A DNA stretch of 64,000 nt from Candidatus Kryptobacter tengchongensis (GTDB lineage Bacteria > Bacteroidota > Ignavibacteria > Kryptoniales > Kryptoniaceae). Each line of letters starts with the position of its first letter. Positions within the stretch are counted from its first letter, which is position 1. Shown piece after piece: positions 17,992 through 25,638 of this stretch. The stretch covers positions 124,001-188,000 of the forward strand of contig FAON01000008.1 in assembly GCA_001485605.1 (NCBI GenBank), read 5' to 3'. Position numbers and translations under genes: made by a program. A model generated the notes under the pieces. It saw nothing but the letters and a program-made list of their open reading frames with translations, made no database searches and was not told where the DNA came from.

Positions 17992-20400
17992 TTAATTTCT
18001 TAACGGTTTTCCATATTTTAGTATATACTGCATTCGTTCTTGTGTTTTCTTTTCACCGCATAGGCTTAAGAACGCTTCACGCTCAAGGTCGAGGATATGC
18101 TGTTCGCTTACAATTTGTGGTGATGTGAAATCACCACCTGACATTATATAAGCAAGCTTCTTACCAATGTGAGCTTCATACTCGGTTATGTAATTAGCTT
18201 CCCGCATAAGATAAATCCCGACGAGGAAATTTGCATAAAGTTGTTTTCCAAGCGCAACGATTTCAGCTGGGAGCGGTGGTTTATAGCCTTCCTCAACCAT
18301 AGCAAGCGCTATTTTTTTAGCATCATAAATTAGATAGTCTTTGTTCATTGAAATTGTGTCAAATTCTCGCAAATATCCAAGTTTTTTAGCTTCAAGTGCA
18401 CTTGTTGAAACTTTTGCGAATGCGATCGTTTCAAATGCTTCTCTTATAAATGGGGTGAGGTCAACATTATCTTGTTTCGGTGCCCTTTGAATTGCTCTTA
18501 AAAGCATTTCTTTTGTCCCACCACCAGCTGGGATTACACCAGCCCCAATTTCAACTAAACCAATGTAACTTTCGGCATAGGCGCGAACTTTTGGAGCATG
18601 GAGAACAATCTCACATCCACCCCCAAGCGTCATCCCGTGTGGGGCAACAACAACTGGCTTGGGAGAATATTTAATTCGCATGTTCATTCTTTGGAACATC
18701 CTTACAGCCCTGTCAATTTCTTCCCATTCACCTTCTTGTGCTAACATGAGTATCATCATAAGATTTGCACCCGCTGAAAAGTGTTGACCTTGATTTCCAA
18801 TTACGAGCGCTTCATAATTTTTTTCAAGCTCATCAAGGGCATAATTTGCCATTACGAGAATATCCTCACCAATTGCGTTCATCTTCGTATGAAATTCAAG
18901 ACATAAAATTCCCTCGCCAAGATGAATCAAACTTGCACCCGCATTTTGCTTTATAACTCTTGATTTATCCTCTTTAAATAAAGCAAGGTTGATTATCTCA
19001 GGTTTAGCTTTCATTTCAATATAATCCTTAACTCCGACGACATCATAAAAGTAAATTTTCCCATTCCTTTTCTCATAGAAGCTTTTCTTTCCAGATTTTA
19101 TCATATCTTTAACCCAATCAGCAACTTTAAATCCATATGATTCAATTTTCTCAATTGAGCTTTCAACCCCAATTAAATCCCACATTTCAAATGGACCTAT
19201 TTCCCAATTGAAACCCCACTTCATTGCATTATCAATATCAACTATTGTATCGCTGATTTCGGGAATTCTATTTGAGGTATAAGCGAGAACGGCGCTGGTT
19301 GTTTTCCAGAAAAATTCACCTGCTTTATCTTTTGCGTTCATCAAAATTTGAATTTTATCTTTCAATCCTTCAGTTGCTTTTGCCATTTCAAGAGACCCTA
19401 ATTTCACTTTCTGTCTTTCTCTATAGCTCAAGGTTGAGAGATCAAGAACAAGTATTTCACTTTCTCCATTCTTTTTAACACGTTTATAGAACCCCTGCCC
19501 AGTTTTTTCTCCAAGCCATTTATTTTCAAGCATCTTTTGAATCACATCAGGAACTTTGAAATAATCCCTCATCTCATCATTTGGGACAGCGTTGTAAAGA
19601 TTATTTGCAACATGAACAAGTGTATCAAGCCCAACAAGATCAAGCGTTCTAAAGGTTGCGCTTTTAGGTTTTCCCGTCACGGGACCTGTTAATTCATCAA
19701 CTTCTTCAATTGTAAAGCTATTTTCAAGCATATAGTGTAGAACATACATCACTGCGAAAACTCCGATCCTGTTGGCTATGAAATTTGGCGTATCTTTGCA
19801 GTAGACGATTCCCTTCCCAAGGACTCTTTCACCAAATTCAGCTATTGTTTCAATTACTTCTTTTGATGTTTCGGCGGTCGGAATTATCTCAAGAAGTTTC
19901 ATATATCTTGGTGGATTAAAAAAGTGTGTACCGAGGAAATGCTTCCTGAAGTCATCGCTTAAGCCATCAGCTATTTCGGAAATTCTGATCCCGGAGGTGT
20001 TTGAGCTTACAATTGTTCCGGGTTTTCTAACCATATCAACTTTCTTGAAAAGTTCTCTTTTCACATCAAGCCGTTCAACCACTGCTTCAATTATCCAATC
20101 AACCTCGGATAACCAATTTAAATTGTCCTCAAAATTTCCAATTGTTATCAATTTTTCAAGTTCTGGGATGAAGAACGCATTTGGTTTTAATTTTTTAGCT
20201 CTTTCAAGACCTTCACGAACAATTCTGTTTCTTACATCGGGGTTTTGAAGTGTTAATCCTTTTGCTTTTTCATCTTCAGTTAGTTCTTTTGGAACGATGT
20301 CAAGTAGGTAAGATGGGATTCCTGCATTGGCGAGATGAGCTGCAATTTGTGCCCCCATCACGCCTGCGCCCAGAACAGCAACTTTTTTGATGGGTTTCAT
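17992..20400 (-). CDS. fadN: 3-hydroxyacyl-CoA dehydrogenase / enoyl-CoA hydratase (FadN type)
   Basis: A bifunctional beta-oxidation enzyme of about 802 residues. The N-terminal half is the NAD-dependent dehydrogenase (Rossmann GAGVMGAQIAAHLANAG at 11-27, SSNTSGIRISEIA, GTHFFNPPRYMKLLEIIP), and the C-terminal part is a crotonase-fold hydratase (about 495-700, GQHFSAGANL and GMTLGGGCEIVLHA). This order is the reverse of E. coli FadB and matches Bacillus FadN. It lies between the acyl-CoA synthetase and thiolase genes; no acyl-CoA dehydrogenase is in this cluster, so one must be encoded elsewhere. Confidence 0.93.
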   Translation of the reverse strand: MKPIKKVAVLGAGVMGAQIAAHLANAGIPSYLLDIVPKELTEDEKAKGLTLQNPDVRNRIVREGLERAKKLKPNAFFIPELEKLITIGNFEDNLNWLSEVDWIIEAVVERLDVKRELFKKVDMVRKPGTIVSSNTSGIRISEIADGLSDDFRKHFLGTHFFNPPRYMKLLEIIPTAETSKEVIETIAEFGERVLGKGIVYCKDTPNFIANRIGVFAVMYVLHYMLENSFTIEEVDELTGPVTGKPKSATFRTLDLVGLDTLVHVANNLYNAVPNDEMRDYFKVPDVIQKMLENKWLGEKTGQGFYKRVKKNGESEILVLDLSTLSYRERQKVKLGSLEMAKATEGLKDKIQILMNAKDKAGEFFWKTTSAVLAYTSNRIPEISDTIVDIDNAMKWGFNWEIGPFEMWDLIGVESSIEKIESYGFKVADWVKDMIKSGKKSFYEKRNGKIYFYDVVGVKDYIEMKAKPEIINLALFKEDKSRVIKQNAGASLIHLGEGILCLEFHTKMNAIGEDILVMANYALDELEKNYEALVIGNQGQHFSAGANLMMILMLAQEGEWEEIDRAVRMFQRMNMRIKYSPKPVVVAPHGMTLGGGCEIVLHAPKVRAYAESYIGLVEIGAGVIPAGGGTKEMLLRAIQRAPKQDNVDLTPFIREAFETIAFAKVSTSALEAKKLGYLREFDTISMNKDYLIYDAKKIALAMVEEGYKPPLPAEIVALGKQLYANFLVGIYLMREANYITEYEAHIGKKLAYIMSGGDFTSPQIVSEQHILDLEREAFLSLCGEKKTQERMQYILKYGKPLRN

Positions 20401-20434
20401 TTTTTAATTTTGCCCTTTTATTTTTAAATGGATT

Positions 20435-22216
20435 TTACTCTTTGTAAAATGAATCAATTAGGTCTTTATACCTTGCTTCAACATTTCTTCGCTTTACTTT
20501 CAAGGTAGGCGTGAGGTAATCATCTTCAATTGTCAAGACACCATCAATCACTGCAAATTTTTTTATCGTTTCCCATTGCGCAAGATGCTGATTTACCTGA
20601 TCAACGATTTTTTGATATAATTCTTGAACTTTTGGATGATTTACAAGTTCAGCATTATTTGAATAAGTTATGTTGTTTTCATGCGCAAATTGTTTTAAAG
20701 TTTCAAAATTTGGAAATATGAGCGCTGAGGCAAACTTTCTGCCCTCACCTATCACAATGGCTTTATCAATATATACATTTGAAGAAAGGAGATTTTCAAT
20801 AACTTGAGGCGCTATGAATTTTCCACCGCTTGTTTTGATTAAATCTTTCTTTCTGTCTGTGATAAATAAAAAGCCATCTTTATCTAAATAGCCGATGTCG
20901 CCAGTTTTGAACCATGTATGTTCAAATGCTTTTAAGGTTGCTTCTTCATTTTTGTAATAGCCTTTCATAACATTTGGACCATCAACCAGAATTTCACCGT
21001 CTTCTGCAATTTTAACTGCAACGCCGGGGATCACTGGGCCAACCGAACCAATTCTATTTCTTTCAAGTCGGTTTACAGATATAACAGGCGATGTTTCTGT
21101 CAATCCATATCCTTGGAGCACTGGAATGCCAGCGGCGGTAAAAATTCTGGCGAGGTCGGGTCTTAATGCAGCGCCACCGGAGACGATGAATCTAAATCTT
21201 CCACCAAATCTTTGTCTGATTTTTTTGTAGACAAGTATATCTGCAAGTTTATGTTTTATTTTGTATGAAAGGGGAAATCTTTTTTCAGGATCATATTGTT
21301 TTGCGATGTTCAGTGCCCAATTGAAAATCTTACGCTTTAACGGGGACATTTTTTGAACCTGGGCAATCATTCGTTCCTCCGCCTTTTCAAGGAACCTTGG
21401 AACAGTGGTCATAACCGTCGGTCTTACCTCAAGAAGATTATCAGCAAGTTTATCTATTGATTCGGCATACCAAATTTGAATTCCGATGTAGAGATAAAGA
21501 TAAATTATCATTCTTTCAAAGATGTGCGAAAGAGGAAGATAAGTAAGAGCAATTTCTTTTTCTGCATCCCATGTAAATAGCGATGCACAGGTCGTAGCGT
21601 TTGAGATCAAATTTGAATGTGTGAGCATTACTCCTTTCGGCTCACCAGTTGTCCCAGATGTGTAAATTATAGTGGCAAGGTCGTCGGGTTTAACTTTGGA
21701 TTTTAACTCATCATAAAGGTTTGGGTTATTTTTATCAAGTTCTTTCCCTTTTTCTTCAAGTTCTTCAAGCGTCATGAGATTATCGGCGGATTTTTCAAAT
21801 GTTATAACTTTATCCACGAGTCCAACTTTTTCAATCACAGGTAAAACTCTCTCATAAAGTTGCTTTGTTGAAATAAAGATCATTTTTGATTCCGAATTTG
21901 TAAGTATAAACTCAACTTGAGGTAGTGATTGAGTTGTGTAAATTGGCACATCAATTGCACCAATTGAAATTATCCCAAGGTCTGTCAATGTCCATTCGGG
22001 TCGGCTTTCGGATAAAAGGGCGATTTTATCTCCAAATCTTATTCCAAGACTGTAAAGACCCAGTGCAATATTTTTAACACGATTGAAAGCTTCATCTGCG
22101 GAGATTGATTTCCACACTCCCTGTGATTTGTAGTTCAGGAGTTTGGGATTGCGATATGTTTTTACCCCGAATTCAAAGAGCTCAGCGAGATTTTGAAACT
22201 TCACCATAGCAATCAT
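20435..22216 (-). CDS. Long-chain acyl-CoA synthetase (AMP-forming)
   Basis: A 593-residue member of the ANL superfamily that activates fatty acids to acyl-CoA through an acyl-AMP intermediate. It has the P-loop-like motif TIIYTSGTTGEPKGVMLTH, the QGYGLTETSPVIS motif, and the hinge/A8 region TGDIGYLDKDGFLFITDRKKDLIKTSGG split at residues about 440-470. Length and the lid region match the eukaryote-like FAA1 group common in FCB bacteria. It is the first gene of the beta-oxidation operon. Two start codons (22216 and 22207) are equally plausible. Confidence 0.92.
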   Translation of the reverse strand: MIAMVKFQNLAELFEFGVKTYRNPKLLNYKSQGVWKSISADEAFNRVKNIALGLYSLGIRFGDKIALLSESRPEWTLTDLGIISIGAIDVPIYTTQSLPQVEFILTNSESKMIFISTKQLYERVLPVIEKVGLVDKVITFEKSADNLMTLEELEEKGKELDKNNPNLYDELKSKVKPDDLATIIYTSGTTGEPKGVMLTHSNLISNATTCASLFTWDAEKEIALTYLPLSHIFERMIIYLYLYIGIQIWYAESIDKLADNLLEVRPTVMTTVPRFLEKAEERMIAQVQKMSPLKRKIFNWALNIAKQYDPEKRFPLSYKIKHKLADILVYKKIRQRFGGRFRFIVSGGAALRPDLARIFTAAGIPVLQGYGLTETSPVISVNRLERNRIGSVGPVIPGVAVKIAEDGEILVDGPNVMKGYYKNEEATLKAFEHTWFKTGDIGYLDKDGFLFITDRKKDLIKTSGGKFIAPQVIENLLSSNVYIDKAIVIGEGRKFASALIFPNFETLKQFAHENNITYSNNAELVNHPKVQELYQKIVDQVNQHLAQWETIKKFAVIDGVLTIEDDYLTPTLKVKRRNVEARYKDLIDSFYKE

Positions 22217-22332
22217 CCCCGTTTTGGTTTTGAGGTCTGTTTACATTCAAAGTTTAAAAATTCCTATGAAAAAATCAAATTTTTGGAGAGGTTGGAGGAA
22301 ATGAAGTTTGGCAAATAGGAATAATTTAACTA

Positions 22333-22361
22333 TTGACTTTTAACAAAAAATGTTTTATTAT
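22333..22361 (+). promoter_or_regulatory. Sigma-70-type promoter of the TPR gene
   Basis: TTGACT (22333-22338), a 17-nt spacer and TATTAT (22356-22361) lie 35 nt before the TPR gene start, in the divergent intergenic region with the acyl-CoA synthetase. Confidence 0.65.
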
Positions 22362-22396
22362 TAAAAGAAATAATGAAAATTAAGGAGGCTGATAAT

Positions 22397-23167
22397 ATGA
22401 GAAAGCTTCTTTCAATAACGGTGCTTTTAATTCTGGCAGTTTCACTTGCAAACGCTCAGGGTGGCAATTCCGTAAAGCCTGATGTTGAGGCGGCGAAACT
22501 TTTTAATGAAGGTAATTCGCTTTTAAGAAGTGGGAATTATAAGGCAGCTATTGAGAAGTATGATGAGGCATTAAAAATCCAACAAGATCCAAGGTTTTAT
22601 TATAATAAGGGTCTTGCACTTAAGGCTTTGAGGCAGAATGAGGAGGCAATCAAGGTATTTAAGGAAGCAATAAATCTTAAAAATGATTTTGCCCCAGCTT
22701 ATAATGCCATTGCTGGAATTTATCTGGCTCAGGGAGATTATGATAACGCTATTGAAAATTACACCAAAGCGTTGCAGTATGATAAAAAGCTTGATGTGGC
22801 GATGAAAGGAATTGTTGAGGCGTTGCTTGGTAAGTCAAACGCATTAATTCAGGCGGGAAAATTTCAGGAAGCAGTTGATCTTTTAACTCAAGCAACGACT
22901 TATAGACAGGATTACCCGAAGGTTTATGTTATGCTTGCGCTTGTTTATAATAAACTCTCACAGCATGATAAAGCAGTTGAGTCAGCAAAGAAAGCAATTG
23001 AGATAAATCCAAAAGCCACGAATGCGGATGCTTATTTTGAGCTTGGGATTGCATATAAAAAACTTGGTCAAGTTGAAGAGGCGAGAAAAGCATTTCTTGA
23101 GGCGAAGAAAGACCCACGGCTTGCAAGAAACGCACAGTATGAACTTGATCTTTTGAAGGAGCAGTAA
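22397..23167 (+). CDS. Exported tetratricopeptide repeat protein
   Basis: A 256-residue protein with an N-terminal signal peptide (MRKLLSITVLLILAVSLANA, cleavage near residue 20) followed by about six TPR units (for example AAIEKYDEALKIQQDPRFYY and KAVESAKKAIEINP). The mature protein should be periplasmic and act as a protein-interaction scaffold; no catalytic domain is seen. The start at 22397 follows AAGGAGG and begins the signal peptide; an earlier ATG at 22373 overlaps that binding site. It is monocistronic, with its own promoter and terminator. Confidence 0.85.
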   Translation: MRKLLSITVLLILAVSLANAQGGNSVKPDVEAAKLFNEGNSLLRSGNYKAAIEKYDEALKIQQDPRFYYNKGLALKALRQNEEAIKVFKEAINLKNDFAPAYNAIAGIYLAQGDYDNAIENYTKALQYDKKLDVAMKGIVEALLGKSNALIQAGKFQEAVDLLTQATTYRQDYPKVYVMLALVYNKLSQHDKAVESAKKAIEINPKATNADAYFELGIAYKKLGQVEEARKAFLEAKKDPRLARNAQYELDLLKEQ

Positions 23168-23190
23168 ATTTTAAAATTTAAATTCCAATT

Positions 23191-23220
23191 TTTTGCCCGA
23201 CCTGATTGGTCGGGTTTTTT
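23191..23220 (+). terminator. Rho-independent terminator after the TPR gene
   Basis: CCCGACC (23196-23202) pairs with GGTCGGG (23208-23214), followed by TTTTTT. Confidence 0.88.
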
Positions 23221-23237
23221 GTTAAAATAGTGAAATT

Positions 23238-23840
23238 ATGAAAAACGCAGATATAAAATTTTTAGCAAGGGTTGTTTCGCTTGTTTCGCTCGGGAAGACA
23301 AAAAATCTTGAAGAGGAGTTAAAGAAAAATCTTTTAATTGAAACAAACCTTAGGAGGGTTGAAGAGGCAATTTTGCAGTGTTATCTTTTTGCGGGATTCC
23401 CAGCAGTTATAGAAGGTTTTATTGTTTTGAGAAAATTAGCGAATAAAAGATCAGCAAGACCAAAAGATTATAATGTTAATAAGTTTTATTTAAATGGGGT
23501 TAAAACTTGTCAAAAAGTTTATGGTGAGAATTTTGATAAACTAATTCAGAATATGAAGTCACTGCACCCAGATCTCCTTAAATGGATGTTAATTGAGGGG
23601 TATGGTAAAGTTTTAAGTAGAGATGTGTTGAGTTTAAAGGAAAGGGAGCTTTTGAATGTGGCAATTCTTACCTCGCTTGGTTGGGAAAGGCAATTGTATT
23701 CTCATTTGAAAGGGGCATTGAATGTGGGTGTAAAACAAAATGAAGTTATTGAGATTATTGAAACGATTTCCGATATTTGTGGAGCAAAAAAGGCAAATAC
23801 AGCATTGAGAATTTTTCAGAAAATTTTATCTCTCTCGTAA
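23238..23840 (+). CDS. Carboxymuconolactone decarboxylase / AhpD-like protein
   Basis: A 200-residue all-helical protein resembling the CMD/AhpD fold. It seems to have two related halves: an N-terminal one ending in EAILQCYLFAGFPAVIEGF, and a C-terminal one with LKERELLNVAILTSLGWERQLYSHLKGALNVG (split at residues about 131-162). The AhpD catalytic CxxC pair is absent in both halves, so peroxidase activity is unlikely; a decarboxylase or non-enzymatic role is possible. It overlaps the converging cytochrome gene by 15 nt at the 3' end. Confidence 0.75.
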   Translation: MKNADIKFLARVVSLVSLGKTKNLEEELKKNLLIETNLRRVEEAILQCYLFAGFPAVIEGFIVLRKLANKRSARPKDYNVNKFYLNGVKTCQKVYGENFDKLIQNMKSLHPDLLKWMLIEGYGKVLSRDVLSLKERELLNVAILTSLGWERQLYSHLKGALNVGVKQNEVIEIIETISDICGAKKANTALRIFQKILSLS

Positions 23841-24587
23841 TTTAATAACATAAGCGATGAGATCTGCTATTTCTTGGTCTGTTAATTTATCTGGGGTAAA
23901 AAACGGCATTGGGGTTTTGCTTGAGGCTGGTGAGCCTGCACGAACCATCTCAATTATTTTTTCAGGGGTGATCTTTTCGGCAAATATCGGCGGGGCAAGG
24001 TTGATTTCATCTAAATGGCATTGTTCACAGGCTTTCTCGTAGATTACTGCGCCATTTTCGGGATTTCCAACGAGATTTAAAATTTTATCTTTGATCTTTT
24101 TGACTTTTTCGGCTCTTTTTGATTCATCCTCCCAGGGTAGGATAAGGGGTTGAGATGTTAATTTTTCAACTTCAATATCTCCTGATATGAATTGAAAGTA
24201 AGCTAATAACGCCTGGGCATCTTCGGGAGGTAAAGCTTTCAGTGGATTTGAAATTTCTTGTTTTTTCTGATACAAAACAACGCACAGACCAGCTCCAGCT
24301 GCTGTTATATTTAATGCCTCTCCTCGGAATTTGCCATACCATGTGACTTTTCTGGTATGAGCACCTATCAAGTTATGCCCCGGTCTAATTTTATCATCGG
24401 GATAGTTTAAATCGTCAAAGTCAGCATGGCAGTTTGCACACGCGAACCCTGTAGTCCCATAATTTGAGTCATAAAAAATTTCCCGTCCTCGTTTTACCTC
24501 TTCGGGGAGTTTAATTTCTTTCCCACCCCGTGAACACGATGATAAGAAAATAATCGTAAGGAACATAATTGAAATTCGCAAAGACAT
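23826..24587 (-). CDS. Dihaem c-type cytochrome lipoprotein
   Basis: A 253-residue protein with a lipoprotein signal (lipobox LSSC, acylated Cys18) and two CxxCH haem-binding motifs: CANCH at residues 50-54 and CEQCH at 187-191. The second domain has a likely axial methionine in TPMPFFTP (M227). In the first domain no matching methionine is obvious; C102 in AGAGLCVVLYQ could be a ligand, which recalls the Cys-ligated haem of SoxA-type cytochromes. It is probably outer-membrane anchored and periplasmic, in electron transfer. The partner enzyme is not encoded nearby. Confidence 0.85.
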   Translation of the reverse strand: MSLRISIMFLTIIFLSSCSRGGKEIKLPEEVKRGREIFYDSNYGTTGFACANCHADFDDLNYPDDKIRPGHNLIGAHTRKVTWYGKFRGEALNITAAGAGLCVVLYQKKQEISNPLKALPPEDAQALLAYFQFISGDIEVEKLTSQPLILPWEDESKRAEKVKKIKDKILNLVGNPENGAVIYEKACEQCHLDEINLAPPIFAEKITPEKIIEMVRAGSPASSKTPMPFFTPDKLTDQEIADLIAYVIKLRER

Positions 24588-24768
24588 ATGCCTGGCAAAT
24601 TTAATCTTTGTTTTATCTTTAAGATATCACAAATCTGGATTTTTTTAAAATTTCATGCAAAAGATGTGTGATGATTTATTAACGGGGAAATTCTGATATC
24701 TCTTCGGGTTATGTTTTTTCTTTTTCACAATTTTGTTAAATTTTAAAAAAGCAACTTTAATTGAGGAA

Positions 24769-25635
24769 ATGCCCAAGATTGACCTTGTTGAGCTTAAAAA
24801 AAGGTTGAAGCAAATAAAGCTCGTTGCATGTGATATTGATGGAACTTTACTGAGTTCGGATAATCAAATCGGAGAAAAAACGATGCAACTTGTGAGAGAG
24901 TTAAGGAATTTGGGGATTAGGTTTACCCTTATCACGGGACGTGTCCATTCGGCTTCGGTTAAATATGCGAAGATGCTTGGTGTTGACGACCCAATAGTTT
25001 CATTAAATGGTGCGCTTGTAAAGTTTCCAGAGGGTGAAACAATAAAAGCCTTTTATCTTCCCGAGAAGCGAGTTCTCAAAGCCCTTGAACTTGCCGAAAG
25101 GTATTTTGTTAACATACTTTTTTATTCAGAAGATAAAGTTATCTATACGCCTGAGAATACGATTTTCCCCTCATATATTGGAAATCTTGAAGCTGAAACT
25201 ATGGAAGTTGATTCATATTATGACCACACTGATAAAGTTCTGCGTGTTGTTTTCAGTTCCGATAGATCACGGATACTTTACAAAATTGCACATAAGCTTG
25301 AGCCACCATTTTTCTCAAATATATCAACATCAATATATCCATCCCTTAAATATGATAGATTAACCTATCTTGAGGTAAAACGCAGGGGAATTTCAAAGGC
25401 AACTGGTTTGAAATATGTTCGCAAGTATTACGGGTTGAAACGGAAAGAAGTTGTAGGGATTGGCGATTTCTATAACGATCTTGAATTCTTAAAGAAGGTT
25501 GGAGTTGCGGTTGCGATGAAAAATGCCGTTGCGGAAGTAAGATTTAACGCTGACTATGTAACAACGAAGACAAATGATGAAGATGGTGTAAGTGAGTTTC
25601 TTGAGATTTTACTTGAAGCAAAAAAATTAGCCTGA
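24769..25635 (+). CDS. Cof-type HAD-superfamily phosphatase
   Basis: A 288-residue haloacid dehalogenase-like hydrolase of the Cof subfamily. Motif I is VACDIDGTLLSS with the nucleophilic aspartate, motif II is TLITGRVHS, the conserved lysine lies in the region KRRGISKATGLKYV, and motif IV is VVGIGDFYNDLEFLKKVG. A C2-type cap lies between. Substrates of this family include sugar phosphates and pyridoxal phosphate, so no specific one is given. ATG 24769 (GAGGAA upstream) is preferred over TTG 24733. It ends 3 nt before the PgpH gene. The 24588-24768 spacer shows no structure I can support. Confidence 0.87.
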   Translation: MPKIDLVELKKRLKQIKLVACDIDGTLLSSDNQIGEKTMQLVRELRNLGIRFTLITGRVHSASVKYAKMLGVDDPIVSLNGALVKFPEGETIKAFYLPEKRVLKALELAERYFVNILFYSEDKVIYTPENTIFPSYIGNLEAETMEVDSYYDHTDKVLRVVFSSDRSRILYKIAHKLEPPFFSNISTSIYPSLKYDRLTYLEVKRRGISKATGLKYVRKYYGLKRKEVVGIGDFYNDLEFLKKVGVAVAMKNAVAEVRFNADYVTTKTNDEDGVSEFLEILLEAKKLA

Positions 25636-25638
25636 AAT

